A stretch of DNA of 64,000 bases from Patiria miniata (lineage: Eukaryota; Echinodermata; Asteroidea; Valvatida; Asterinidae): the NCBI RefSeq assembly GCF_015706575.1, contig NW_024037071.1:11521774-11585773 (forward strand). Direction: 5' to 3'. Positions 23,401 through 38,400 of this stretch are shown piece by piece. The notes beneath the pieces were generated by a model, which searched no databases, was not told the origin of the DNA, and was given only the letters and a program-made list of their open reading frames with translations. The stretch's first letter is position 1, and each line of letters starts with the position of its first letter. The position numbers and the translations under genes are program-made.

Positions 23401-26400
23401 AACTTAAAGCTTTAGGGCTGGGTTTGGGGTTGTTTAAAACTAATGTGCAAAATCAAACAGAGAAAATAAAGTGCATCGAATGATTTTTTTGTTTTTGGCT
23501 TTTCCGCATAGTTGTGGAAAAGCCTTTTTTTTTGTTCTCATTTTTTTTCTTTGTTCTTCTTTTTCTTCTTCTTCTTTTTGTCGCCTAAATCTCATAGACT
23601 TTGTACACGTTTTTTCTCAATGCCACTTTTGGCATTAATCTTTGTCATACATCATTGAAAGTTACCACAGGCATAGTCCCTATAGCAAAGTTGTATCCCG
23701 AAAAGTGACGTCATCATGATGTCACCATGGGTCACGTGACGTCATCACAAATGTGCATATTTTAAAGTCCTATATCTTCAAAACTGCAAGTCCCATTGGG
23801 TTGAAACTCGGTATGTAGGTAGGCCAAGATGTGTTATATGTAAAAATTGAGATGACGTCATCATGACGTCTTCGTGGGATTTTATATAGATGTTTAAAGT
23901 TTTGAAGATTAGCACTATATCTCTCGAACCCAACATGCTAAATTCAAAATTCTTTTTGTATTATGTTTGTTAGGTAATAGGTATATATACATGTACACAA
24001 TTTTGAAAAATGTGTGACGTCATCATGACGTCATCAAAAATGCGACTTTTTCAAACACATGTAAGAGAAAGTCTGATCGTCATGAAACTTGGTGGATAGC
24101 TAGATAATGGTAATAGTATGCAAATTCCGAAAAGACGTAACCATGACGTCATCGGTTGATTTTTTATGATTTTTTTCATATTTACAATTTCATCCCGCTT
24201 CCAAAATTTAACACTTCCTTTTATTGGGTTGACTTCAACCTTAGTACAAACCAAGACCACAATGCAAAAATGTGCATTGACAAGTGTAATCAAGATGATG
24301 TCATCGTAGGGCATGTGACGTCTTCAAATGCCAAATCCGAAGTGACGTCAATATGACACCATCAACTAATTTCTATACATTTTATATCTGTTGGCTATAC
24401 TAGCTCAATATAACTTTTTGTGAACTTTGAACAAAAAAAAAATTATTAACATGACTGTACATTGGCAAAAACGCATAAAGTCATACAAAAAAAATAAGCG
24501 GAAAAGCCCTATGTTCTGTTTTCAAACAGACATAGACCTTTAGTTATCAACTTTCAACCATTCATGAGGATAACATGAGTCCTGAAGTTGTATACATGTA
24601 CATGGGGTTTCCTAGTGTGGCAATTTATTGGAGGATGGGCCTGAAATTTGTTTACTTTGATTTTTAAGTTAATCTCTCAGTTGGTCATTCCACCGCGGAT
24701 TGGGACACAATGTGTTACACTACCCGGGGTATTTCCATATTATGAAAAGTATGAATGCCTTGTTAGCAGTTGCTCTGCATGTACAAAATATTTGTTGTTT
24801 GGTGTTTAACACCAGTGCAGGAACTTTCAATTCTTTTCAATACATATTTTGCCAAAAATTTTGAGCAAAAATGTCATTCAGACGTAACATTGACACTGTG
24901 TCAACACCGTGTCAATGTTACACCCTAATATTATATTTGTACCTTTTTTTTTTAATTTCTGTAAATTTTTACCCAATTACACTATGCAAAACACTAACAA
25001 AAGCTTTTGTTATGGTAGTCACGTATCAAATGGAGCAGAGTGGTATTCACTTTGGCACCTTGTTTTTCATGCAAAATGCTGTTAAAAAAAAGGGGGGGGG
25101 AAAGGTTCATATTCTATTCTAAAATATTTGGGTTTTTTTTTGGATTGATTATCAGTTTTTTTACATGATGTAAATGTTTTATCTTGTCTCCAAAACTGTA
25201 ATGAACCGGTATTTTACCGTTACAAAAATTACCACCATTGTAGGGTATGTGGACAAAATCAGAAATTGATTTATTACCCTACTAATAAATAGAGATCAGT
25301 TACCGGTACCAGCAAATAAATGGTACATTGCTTTTATCAATGCATGTCCAGTAAGAGGAGACTTTTAAATCAAGACCTCCAAACAATTGTTCATGTCTTT
25401 TTCATGTAAGGAAAGTAATCAAAGTTTAAACCGTTGCCACCCCCCCCCCAAAAAAAAGGATTCCAGTTTACATTAATATGTTCAAACAGACTATGTTACA
25501 GTGTTCAAATAGAAAAAAAAGTCTGACTGTTGAAACAATGTGCTAAGTTGTAAGACTTTTATGGATATCAACGTGCCTAAAAATGTAACGAAAGTTACTG
25601 TGGAATTGCCCAAATGAGTATTTATTTTGTTTTTCAATTGTTTTTTTTTTCCAGCAATGTAGAAGTTATTCACTTTCGAATGAGACATGAAAACAATAGT
25701 CTGCCCACGCATAGTTAGTTTAATTTTAAAAAGTTAATGAAATTTGTAAATTAAATGTTACAAAATATTCAATTTTCATTTAGTTTGTGCATCCTACCGG
25801 TAACAATAGTTCAGTCGTACTTTTCTGTATATTTAAAGACATAAAAACAACCCCAAATGAAAGTGTTGACACATCAAGTATAGGTGGGGGAATATATTGC
25901 TTTTCCTCTAAAAACAAAATATATTTACAAATTTAAAACTTGTTTGGAAAAAAAAAAAATTTAACTGTTAAAGAGCAACTTAAATTAATGTGAATATTTT
26001 ACTCTTTGAAGGGTGAAGTAGAGAAAGGATGATATTTTATTGATTCGTTTTCAATATTTTGTTCTGTTTTTTTTTCTTCCCCCAGAACTTATCACTGGCG
26101 TAATCAGTGGACAAACTGCGTTCAGCGTGTCACTGTTAACCGGCAGCATCTCCTCAGTAAGTTTGAATAAATGCATGGCCTGTCCTGTACCACCATTGTT
26201 GTAAAGTTGCGAAAATTTGAATATAGGAGTAAAGAAATCTTTCGGTTGTTCAGTCTTTAACTTCTTGCAGTATCCTTTGGACTCTTGCAATCCAAAAGAC
26301 CTTTTAGCCACGATAATAGAGACAATTTTGGAAACAAAACATCATGGTCATGTTTATCCTAATTTTGTGGAAATTGGCTTTTAAATTGTAGGGCTCTGTC

Positions 26401-29400
26401 ACGAGAATCATATGAACTACAGGGCGTAGCCGACTTAGAACAAGCAATCTTCTAAGAATTGTAGAGCCCCAGAGGTCCTCACTGAAATCCTTTTTAACAC
26501 AAAACGTGCCAGGTCCTGCCATGCAATGTACATGTATACATTTACCATGTTCACAGGTACAGTGTACATACAGTTTTTGTCAAATGAAACAGTTGGCCCA
26601 CCCCAGCAGCCTGTTTTCAAATTTGCTGAGGCCATGAACATTTTTAAAGACTACACTAATCAATTTTCTGTGAGAATGAAAACATCTCATAACAGTTATT
26701 GTCATGTACACAAGTTGTAATTTGCAAATTGGCTCCATCAGCCCCCCCCCCCCCGAAGAAATAATAAACGTTTTCACAGTGCCCCTCGAAAATTGTGACC
26801 ATGCCTGTGAATGATGCCAATATACATGACATTTATCAAAACAAATTAATTACAGTTGTTCTGTCCAGATTATTAATTGCCCTTTTCATTTACACATGTA
26901 GTCATTATCTCAGTAGTCATTATCTCAGTGCTGGAATGACAGATAATGGAATTGATGACAAGACATTTGGTGTGGTTTTGTTTGATGTGTTTATCGTTTG
27001 TTAACAGTTACCACAGCAAGTTAATTTTTCAATTACATGTGTACATGTGTACAGTACATTATGTGCCCATACAGATCTGCCATGGATGTACATGTATGTA
27101 CATGTACATTGGTCTTGGTAAATATAGAAAGAAGTTAATCAGGAAGAGCATCATTGCACTAAAGCAGGCAAGATGTGACAGAGGTATTGATTTTGGTGCT
27201 GCAGGTTCTTTGTTCATTTTATCAAAAGGTTGGGCCTACATGTACAATGTACGGTATGTCACTTTCTTCACATCAAATGTATCTATAGGCCTAAATATGG
27301 GCAAATAAATTAAAGCTTCCATTTTTTTTCAGTTTCCCCTGATATTTATTGCACCCCCAAATAATACACAATATAAACAAATATAATTTTTGTAATATTT
27401 TTAACTGCCTCCTAACTTACATAAGTAACTGAACATTAATTAGCCTACCTCACTGGGTTTGGTCTGTTCAAAATGGCACCCACTTGAAATGGCAAGCCAA
27501 TATATTGGCTTAAACTGCATTGTTTTTATTTCACATTTAATTAATTCAGAACTCAAAGAGTATAATGGATCATTGTCTAATATGTCTCAATTCAGTGAAC
27601 ATGTTTAGACATGTTAGAATACCTGCTGAACATAGCAACTGAAAATCGCTACGGGGAAGGCGTCTAAAAAAAGAAAACCTTATGCTGTGATAACCTGAAT
27701 ACTGCTGCTTCATATTAAATTATCACATCTTTCATCATCCTCAACTGGTTTAAATGTATTTTGTCTCACTGGCTCAAGGATTGGAGTCAGAGACCCCTTC
27801 CATCCAAACCAATAATTTGTTCTCGGTCAGGCAAGTCAGGGCGGATGTCTTCATTGAATTAAAAATCCTATCTTGGGGGAATCCACACACTTAATTTCAT
27901 GGGCTTGTTTGTCACTTGCCCTCCCAAGGCATTAAATTTCTGCTGGGAATGTACATACGTGTACATTTAAAGCATTTAGAATGAAGACAGAATATTTTCT
28001 CTGGGTATTTCAATCAGATTAAGCCATGGGGGAGCTTAAATCGTCCACTAGACAGTCTGGTAACATATGAGCCAAATTTGAGTCATGGAATTGTCTAGGT
28101 GGAAGTCTTGGTTCTCAGATTTTCTTTGGCCTTGGATAGTGCAGCAGTTAATCCCATAAATTTCTAGTCTTCATGGAAATGAATAATTTCAAAGGTCTAT
28201 TGAGAGATACAGAATGAGTAGGGATCAGGCAACATCATGCAGGCCCATGCAGTACAAGTTTAATACAAGTTAAGTTCTCTAACAAAGATCTACAACATAT
28301 GAAAACATGTACCAGTACATGTACATGTAGCTACATGAATGTGTTCCCTTGCATGTTTGAGAGCCTGCCAACATATAGGTTATGAGACACTATAGATTTG
28401 CAGATCAGGATAGAGTTGTCCTGCTCCCCGTGTTATTTTTTAGTTGGACTCAAAAGTAGATTTTTTTAAATGGTCTTTTTCTGGCAATAAAAAAGTTATT
28501 TATTTTTTAGTAGCCAATTATTGGCGTAAAAGTAGCTCCAAAAAAAGCGAAACCATATTTTCAGAGGTTGAAAACGTCCCATATTTTTTTGTAAAACTAA
28601 AAGCAAAACATACAAATTCAAACTCCTTTGAGTGAAAATATTGAATATGTTGAATAGCACTGGTAGAGGAACTTTAAACAAAGTGATTTTTGATTTATTT
28701 TCTCCCTCATGGATTGACCCACATGTTATTTTGTCCAGTGTACTATTTTGTATTGATAAAAATGTAGATTAAATTGTATACAAGTGTACAGTTTGTTTAC
28801 ATGTTGTAAGAGACAGGAAGCCACTGCTTATATTTATTTTCTATTTATAAGGACATTTCCTCATTTACAAAGCACATGTACACGTGTACAATGTACATGT
28901 ACATGATGAACTGGTACATGCACAGTGTAACGCGCGCAAATAAAGGTTGCGGCGAAACTTAAATTTTCAGGCCGTTTGTCACCCTAACAAGCAAAAATAC
29001 TATGAAGAAAACTCTGTAAAACTTAGTAATAGAATTCGAAAAGAATTTAATCAAATTAAACAATTAAACCAAATAAACAAGGAATTAAATCAATCAAAAT
29101 GTTAAATGAAAAGTAAACAAATAAACGCTTAACTGGGTATTAATCAAGTAAACGGAATAACAAGGAACAAAATTAAATCCAAAACAAAACACCAAGAAAT
29201 ATCAAACAAATTATGTTACAATTCACCTGTCTTCAACTCTTCAACTTAGGCCTAATTCCTCAAATCCAATCTTCAAATCAACTTTCCAAATCAAATCTCC
29301 AAATAATACTTCAAATCAAATCTTCAATCAATACTTAACAAAGTATGGTGGGCCACCAATATATTCGCGAATCACGCGTTGTCGGCTCCTCCGGTCGGTT

Positions 29401-32400
29401 CCCGGTTGTCCCTTGGACTTGAAGGCCTTGAACCCTCCAGAGACTGGGCAGCTTTCTGTCTCAGTTGCTTCAAGCAGGCGCCGTCTGTGCTTCGGCTCGC
29501 CGTGTTGCTTGGCCGGGGTAGGGTTCTTCTTGATCGGGAGCTTCAATACGGGCCCATCAGGCTATGCCAGATAACGCCTTGCTCTGGCGCACTGACCCTG
29601 AGCCATCTGAAATTTATAATTTCAAAACCTAAAACGTCTATATTCTGCAATAATAGTCACTTCAACTAAACAGCATATTCCATATTTGGCCACCAAATCA
29701 TAAAAATACCCGTCATCTGCGCAGACATAATCTAAGAAGTCATCTTTCTCAAAATTCCAGTTAAACTTCAAATAAGGTTATCGATTCTCAAACCATGATC
29801 CAATGACATAATCTATAATTAAATCGACCAATAAGTGATCCAAAATTCTAATGAAAACTTAGAAAGTCATACAACGTCATAAAAATAACTACATGTACAC
29901 ACATCAGTGCTAACTGAAACTATGTCTCATTAGATCATAAATCAAACGTCAATTTTCTCAACAAAATATGAACAAAATTAGCTAAAATCAAGAATCTGGT
30001 ATCTATGTTAACCAATAAAACTACTCACGGTAGATCGAGCAGATCTGCCACCTCAAAAGTGGAAATTTCTGGATCCAAACTCAATGATTTTGGAGTGACC
30101 GTGACTGGCTATATTGCAATCGCAAAGTCCTCTGGCATTCGCGCAATATCTGCAGCATTCCAAAGCCAGCGGGTGAAAAGCGCTATTTGCATAAGAATCA
30201 CTCGCTTTCACTTTCTGCACTCGCACTGACACACTGGATCATACCATGGCTAAATCAACATTAGGAAGAAGAACAAATACAACATATGTATACAGGTGTT
30301 TACATTGATAAATCTTTATTTACAAACAAAATAGACTTCGCCAGTCTCGCTTAGGAAACATTTAACACAGTACGGAGAAGTTCTATTCGCTAAACATAAG
30401 AAATAAGAATAAAAGTATAGGAAATCCACATCAGTTCTGACACACAGAATTACAGCTGTGCGGTCATTGCAATTTTAATGAACAAAAATAACCAGAAGCC
30501 ACATGTACATGTATACATACATGAATGTATACACAAATGTATACATCTGTATCTACATGTATGTAGTCACACATGACAGTGAACCATATGGCTATTCCTC
30601 AGTCATTATTGTCTATCACAGATCATTTTTGAAAGTGTCAGGGTTTACAAAGTAGACATTTTAAATTTATGTGCATTTTTGGACAATACCGGTATCTAAA
30701 AAATAATATTTTCCCTTGGGAACAACAAACATGACAAACATGGCTGCAATGGCAGGGTTCTCTTTTGAACTACCGGTACCTAAAGTTTGATCCTCTATTA
30801 TGAACATACATCAATCTAATCACATCGAGAAATAAAGCTAAAAATTCATTGTTTTCTGAGATTGCTTAAAAACATTTAAAATGCCCCCTTACCCCTTTGA
30901 GGAAAACTTACAATTAAGATTGAAAATGTTGGTTGCTGGAGGGGGGGGGGGAGGTTCACTAGAGGTTCAACTGTATCAATGTTTGCTAAAAATCTACTGC
31001 TGAGAATATCACACTAGAGGTTTAACTGTATCAATGTTTGCTAAAAATCTACTGCTGAGAATATCACAAGTTCACTTGTATTATTTATATGATGAAATTT
31101 TGCATCAGGAAGATTATAATCACGAAACAGAAGTGGCAATTATAACATGTACCTTTCGTTACTTACAGTTGACTGGCAACCTAATGGGCTTTGCGATTTG
31201 CTTCATCATCGGTGCACTGTTTGTGGTCATTTTCCCCATCGTTGCCCTGTGTTTCTGCTGCTGCCGTTGCTGTGGCAACTGCGGAGGCAAGATGTACCAG
31301 AAGGAAGGCAACTACGACCGGATCAAGCGAGTTGTCTTTGGCTTCTTACTGGCACTGTGCATGGGCTTCATTGTGTAAGTCATGGGGGTTCAATTCCATG
31401 GAAATTGTGGGTTTCCTCTTTAGTAAGTTTTCTGCCATAAGCTACCGATTCCGAGTGTCTGTATTATTTTAAGTGTTATAGTTGGGTCGTGTCAGAGTTC
31501 CTGATACTGGAATGTACATACCGGTGGGTGATAAAGTGCGAATCAAGCCTCAGCATCCCAGTCAGTGGACGTGTCACGCACAGAGCCCTGTTTGACCTCA
31601 GTTTTTTGTCCCGAGGTCACGCACGCATGGCCCAAAACCTACGCGAGATTTTACGAGACTGTATTAGAAACTACAGAAAAACACGAAAAGTACCTAGATA
31701 CATGCACTGTTTGGCCAAGATGGCTAGGTAAGGGAAAAGTTGAATTTCTGTGCTTTATTTTGATACCAAACATAGCTGCTTTAGACAACAATAAAGTGTT
31801 GTTACGGCGTGTCAAACAAAATAATTTGTATAGTACCAAAAGCAAAGGCGTATAGTTTTAGGTGTACATTTGATTCTTAAAAAAGGCCAAAGAAATGGCA
31901 AGGTTCAGTAGATAGATGATAGTATGCGCTTCATTTTCATGTGAAACACGTGCAGGACACTTTTATATTTTTGGTCCAAATTGCCGGTTGAAAAAATGAA
32001 GACTTTTGCGGACTGAGTACTTTTAAGTAACGGTAGGATTTAACTGGTTGAATGCACAGCTGACACACATGTAAAATAAATGTCCTTGTGCAAATACTTG
32101 TACATTTACAGGATACTTTTTATTGTTATTTTGGTTTATTTCTTTTGAATTCAGAGCAGCCAAATGGCTGAACCATGCAAATTTACAAAGTAGAAACAAA
32201 GAAATTAATCCAAAGCCAATACATACATGAAATTTCAAAAAAGCAGTAGCATTATCATTATTACTTGAAAATTAAAAAAGAACAAGACAATGCAAATGGA
32301 AACAAGAATCAAGAAGTCAAAGTTTTTGGGAATCAGAAGTGGAATGGAAATAAGGGTAGGAAAAAAAGCAAGAAGAAGGAAAAAACAGTTGGCAGGGAAA

Positions 32401-35400
32401 GATAGATCTGGAATGGAGGAAGGGAAATAAGAGAAAGATGTGAAATTAAAAAATAAACTCCAAAAATCAATAGTCTAACATAATTTTACGTCTTAATTTA
32501 ACTTGAAAACGAAGTTCCAAAGAAGGAGGGAAAAAAGGGGCCCAAAAAAGTATACCCAGGTATATACAGACACTACACAATCTACCGGTTTCATGTTATT
32601 TCCACATTTTACCTGTATTTCAACATACGTATCAGGCTCAGTATTAGGACTCAACTACCATGACTACAACACTGTAATTTAATTTCACAGTATTGACTGG
32701 CAAAAAAATGTGCTTCTCATAATCAGACGCCGAGCATTAATTAAACACAAGCCGAGTAGTCAATGCTTTTTTCAATGTGATTGATTCAGAGGAGGAGTGG
32801 CTACTGCATTCTGCGTCAACACTTTCACCAGCCAGAAGGTTGAATCTCTTCCCCAGGATGTGGTCGATAACATCGATGATATGGTGTCCTTTGTCACTTA
32901 CACCTTACAGGTGAGTAGACCCAGGCCCACTTTTGCGGAGCTGCTGAGCAGGGGAAAAAATCAAGCAAATATTTTATTTAATAAGCAAAAAAAGGTTAGC
33001 AGTGTGAGCTGCTCTGCTGAGCATATACATGTAAAGATTTGTTAGGATTTTTTCCGATACCAGGATATTTTTTGGTCAGGATTTTTCCCCAATATTAGGA
33101 TTTATAAGGAATCCCTTTTGAAATGTGGAATTCCGGAGTTTTCACCAAAAAGGTGTTTCTACCTATAAATATTTATATACATGTAGAACAAAAGAAATGG
33201 GCTACGGGAAACATTGTTCATACGAGGTACCAGTATATCCCTTCACCAGTGTACAATGTACATGTAGTTATTATAAGCACTGTTAAATCAGTGCTGATTG
33301 ACAGCTTGCATGAAAAAAAAATAACCAGCTTGCTTGGGTGAGACTGGAACCCACAATCTCCTATGAAGTAGTGCAGACAACTGAGCTCAGTTGGGTCAGC
33401 CAGCCAGATCTAATAGCAAAGTGAGTTAGGTTGGTTCTTGGTGCAAACTGACAGATTCCACTTGCTATAGATTCAAATTTCAGCGAAGTATAAAGTGATG
33501 ACTATTAGTGATGTCATTGCATGCGGCACACATTTATGATAGCTCTTCATCTTGTTCATCAATCAATTTGTTTTCACCCCCAAATTTTATGGGTTACATG
33601 AGAGGCTGGGATATGAAAAGATTTGGCTGTGGAAAAATTAGGGCCAAGAAAAGTTGGCTTGGGCTAATAAACTCTCAGACTCTCCTACTTTGGTCACTTG
33701 GCCAGAAGAAAGTTGTTATGCAGGGTACCGTAGCAGGGAACAGGTCATCCAAAATCTGAGTGGATCTACAAATGTACTCATTGATCCTCTACACAAGGAT
33801 AAACGACTTCCCCAAATTTCTGGTTAGAGGTGTGTTAGGCACTTGCGCGTCGTGTGTGCGCGAGACATGGCGCACGACCGCATTTTGTACACAAGCTCAG
33901 ACGAGTCGTTTATCCTTGTGTAGAGGATCCGTGATCTACACAATCAAGACTTTGGTGGGGCAATCTTTACCAGCACTTGGTATTTGAACTGTTTACTAAC
34001 CAACAAAAATACTAGTGCCATCAGTACCAGAGACGTAAACAAACAAACCAACCTAACCCAAACAAAGTCTATTGTGAGCAATTTGTATGCTCGGAACTGT
34101 TTATGAGTTTTATAAATAAATACACAGTGTATCAATACTTCCCGGAAAGGCGTTGTCTTTCCATTATATTACTACCTCAGCTCAATTAAAATCTTCCCAC
34201 TTAACATTATATTTGTGTTTATGTTTTGTTTTGACCCGACAGGAGATTAACTTCACAGTTGTGGACCAGCTGAACTACACCCTGACTCAAGTGACGCAGG
34301 ACCTGACTGGTACGTAGAGGTGTTGTCCCTACGTCAGAGAAACATATGGCTACACCACAGCCTTGCTGACTAGTGTACATATTGGAAACACCTGTCGTTA
34401 TTAAAGTGATGATTCAATCAATAATGTGCTGTCTAGTCATTATTACCTCTATTATGTTGCATCTGTTCTGTACCAATATTGACCTTTTAGATATTGTAAT
34501 TGTTGAATGTAGGGGTATTGCAATTGTTGAATTAAGTCAATCAATTTGCAAAACGATTTTGTCAGACTTACCCGAGTCTGTCTTAATTAGCCAGGTGGTT
34601 ACGTGTATTTCTGGATTCTCTTGGCACTGAGTGACTGAGAATGTTTCTATCCCCCTGGATGGCATGGCTGTCCATGGTCAGGTGGTCCCCAGCTATTAAT
34701 ACTGGAACACTTTTATATTCATGGGTAGAGAGAGGCCAGTGGGTGTGAGGTGGCTTGCCCAAGGACACAATACATGGAAAGCATCTGGATTGAACACCTG
34801 ATTCTCTGATCAAGAGTACATTTGTAACCAACCCTAATCATAGGCCTCACTCTTTTACATAGTCACATCATCAAATCTAAAAACTCAGTCTTTGGGTTTG
34901 TAATCACCACTGATAAGATTTTTTTGCTCTCATTTGATTACGCAACCATTGGAATGTTTCTGGATCTTGTGTTGAATATTTTCAATAGTAAATTAGATTG
35001 CGCCCGCTACTGCGGGTCATGTGATATTTTTGTAGTGTTTTTCACATGAAGCCCTGGTTATTCAAACTTTTTAATTTTCATTTCAATTTTCATGAAAAAC
35101 AGGGAGTTTCATGATTGTCCTATAAAACCTTGTAGTATTTAGTGCTGAACTGTCAGATCTGCTGAGCTCATGAAAGTAGCTACGCACAGAAAAGTTAAAA
35201 GTTAACACAATTTTCTACATGCGCTTGAATCTGCTTTTGCCATTACGTACATGTAAATTTGCTATTCATGTTGTTGTTTTTTATCTCCCTCCAATGTTAC
35301 CCATTGTATGATACATGTAAAGTGTCAATATTATCTGGAACTGTTTTTTTTTTTTTTTTTTGGTGATTTTGTCAAAGTAGTGATCTGCAATTCCAATGTT

Positions 35401-38400
35401 TGTGAAGCCCTGTATCAGTTTTTATTTTAGTTTTGTAATGATTCTATACTTGTTTCCTTGTCTAGCTATTGATCAGCTTGTTGGAGTGCCAGTCAAGCAG
35501 GAGTTATCAAGCATCGTACAGCCAGCCATCGATGCAATCTATCCACTTGATAACTGTGAGTTAACTTTCACTTGTTCAGTTCTATCAAAAATATGGTCTT
35601 TTGCAAGAGTTGAATATTGAAGAAAGATGCCTTTTTAAAATGTTTTCCTCCTTGGGAGGAAGTAGTCTGAGTATCACCCGTTATGCACGGAGCCAAGTGT
35701 TCTGTAACATCTGATATGTTTAAACATGCAGATACATGCAAGCCGCACGCCAGCCAATCGAGGTCGACTTTACTAAATCGTGACATCTTTCATTCCCAAA
35801 TCAGGACTAATGGTTTGATTGGTCAATTCGAATGCAGTGTTTTGTATTACATCAGCTGGGTGCATATTGCGTAATATGATACAGAGCGCGGACACAGGTT
35901 TTTTTAGTTATCCATGTCTATGACGCGCAACGGGTGAAAGACCGAAGACCCGATACAGAAAGCGCCCGCTGATTGGTCAAAATCTAGAGGTCAAGATGCT
36001 GTTGTCTTGCATAATTGATCAGCGAATCTGCTCGAATGTAATAGATCAAGAAGGAGAAATATGAAGAATTCTGGCAAAATGAGACAGAAGTGGGCAGAGG
36101 TCGAAATGAGAATAATATTCTTACAATACTGTTTGCAAATTGCAATGACTTTGATAGAAAAGTCTGTTGACAAGTTATGGCTGTTAAAACAAGTTTTTAT
36201 TTGTCAACATCAACATGTCAAAAAAGTATAATACTGAGAAACAGCCAAAGTTTCGAGTTTTGTATTGAAAATAAAAGATCGCAATTGTTTTTAAAAACAA
36301 CTTAAAAACAATTTTATTCTACACCTTTTAATACTAGATTTTTAACATTTGTGTGGTAAACGAATCAAAGATAACAAATACGACAAAATAAAAAAAAATA
36401 ACATTCATTCGTTTTTTTGCATTCTTCTCCACTGCGGCCTGTGCCCAATACCATCTCTTTTTGCCAGAACACCTCACTTGTTTGGCAATTTACTGGTAGC
36501 TGTGGATAATTATGCAAGTTCGTGTATTCACGGGAATTTGAATGCAAAAGGAATTCAATGTCATGAAACATTCACAGCCGCATATTTTTGCAGTAGTTAA
36601 AATATGTTCATATGTAAACATGGTAAAGCACACAAACATATTGAGTGCTTCCCATGATGTTCCAAGTTGGTATTCACATTGACTTTCCTGCCGAGCATGA
36701 ATTGGGCCTTCAGATTAGAAGCAAGAAAAGAACCGCCTCAGTCAATGTTGGATTGCATTTTTTATTTTTTTACATTCCCTTTAGAGCTGTATGAAATTAC
36801 AAGAGTGCTGTTTTTCTGAGTCTTTCTGTCAGCAGCTAGCATAGCTTTAGGTCTTTCTTCATTGGATTGATATGCAGAGTGCTCACACATCCATGTATGC
36901 CTGGCACTGAGCAAATTCAATTTCCACATACGCGTATTGGAGAGTTGCATTGTGTGCTATGAATAGTTCTACTCTCAGAGCTCTCTTATTAGCATTATGT
37001 GCTGACATGACCACATACAATGCACTTTTGCCTGAAGGGTGATGCTTTATGGCCATCGCATTTTATTCAGAAATAGGCAACATTTGGTTGTGGGTACGCC
37101 TGGACAGATGTTGATATTACAAGTAATTAACATTTTATTTGTGATGGACTTAGGCCAAGTAAAAATAAACATGTTTAGTGTCCTGCTTTTGGGGGGAAAA
37201 AAGGAAGGAGGCGGCCTTTTTTTTCTTCTTTTTTTTTCCTTCCAAAATGGCCGCCCGACCGGGCTATTTTTCAAGATGGCCGCCACTTGGACTCAGAAAT
37301 GGCATACCAGCTTTATATGGGCTAGATGCAACAGACAAAGAAAAAAAAAGGAGGCGGCCTCCAAAAAGGAATTGGGCGGGGACGCTAAACATGTCCTTTT
37401 TTTTTTATTTGGCCTTATAAGCACCGATGGATACATACAATCTTGGCTTACAATCTATCAACAATTGTAATTTCTACATTGTACTTGTAGTTTTAATATA
37501 CATGTACATGTACATAGATAACAGTTTGTGGAAAAAAAATCTTGCTCTAATGGTATGCGTACATGGGCAAATTGGACATTTAATCCAACAAATTAACAAA
37601 TTGGTCTATCAGTGCTAATTTATAGCTCTACTTCAAAGCTAACACGTTGACTTCAGCCTTGGTTTTTAGTGGAGTCAGTTTTCAGTAGCATCAGGACCCA
37701 TTTCATGCCACTTCTTTTAATACCAAGCGAAGACTTCTTTCATATGTGAGGAATTCTTCAATTGCTTTACCATTGATGAATCCGATATGCGGGTCTTCTA
37801 TGGAATTCAATTCCATGCCCGATAGTCTAATACATGTATCTCATACAGTGTAGGTTATAATAATGGAGTTATCGCTTGTGCGCATTCACGCATCACATAA
37901 CTAAGGGTAGTGTGCCTACCTGGTTAGCACACAATTTCTGCCCTAACTCTGTAACAGCAGAATTCCAATGTTGGGAGAAAGCCATGACATTGGTCCCATT
38001 TCACAGGTCCACTGTGTATACATATTATGTCTACAACAAAGTTAATTTAAAACACTCTTGAAGTACAACACCATGCATGACCAATTGTTTAAAGTTTTTG
38101 CCTTGTTCCTGCCTTGTAACAGCCATCAGCAGTACCTACAATGGCCTAGTCAACATCAACACTACACAGGCAAGCGTGGAGGACATGTGGTTGGAAGTCA
38201 AGACTCGCGTAGATCAGGCCTTCACTGACCTTACCAGTGCTTGTGCAAGCTGTACCGGTAGTTGCTGCTCAGCACCATCAGCTCCTGATTTCACTGGACT
38301 GAACATGAACGCGGATTGGCGGGATATCAACTTGGGCATGGTAAGTTCCCGGGAAACAAATACTAGATGTCTCACCAAACATTTTAATGTAGTCACTAGC

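Noticed and set aside
31489..31855. Open frames just downstream of exon 3 as an extended prominin exon
   Set aside because: Exon 3 has a strong GTAAGT donor and its frame reaches a stop immediately beyond it, while exon 4 fits the phase exactly.
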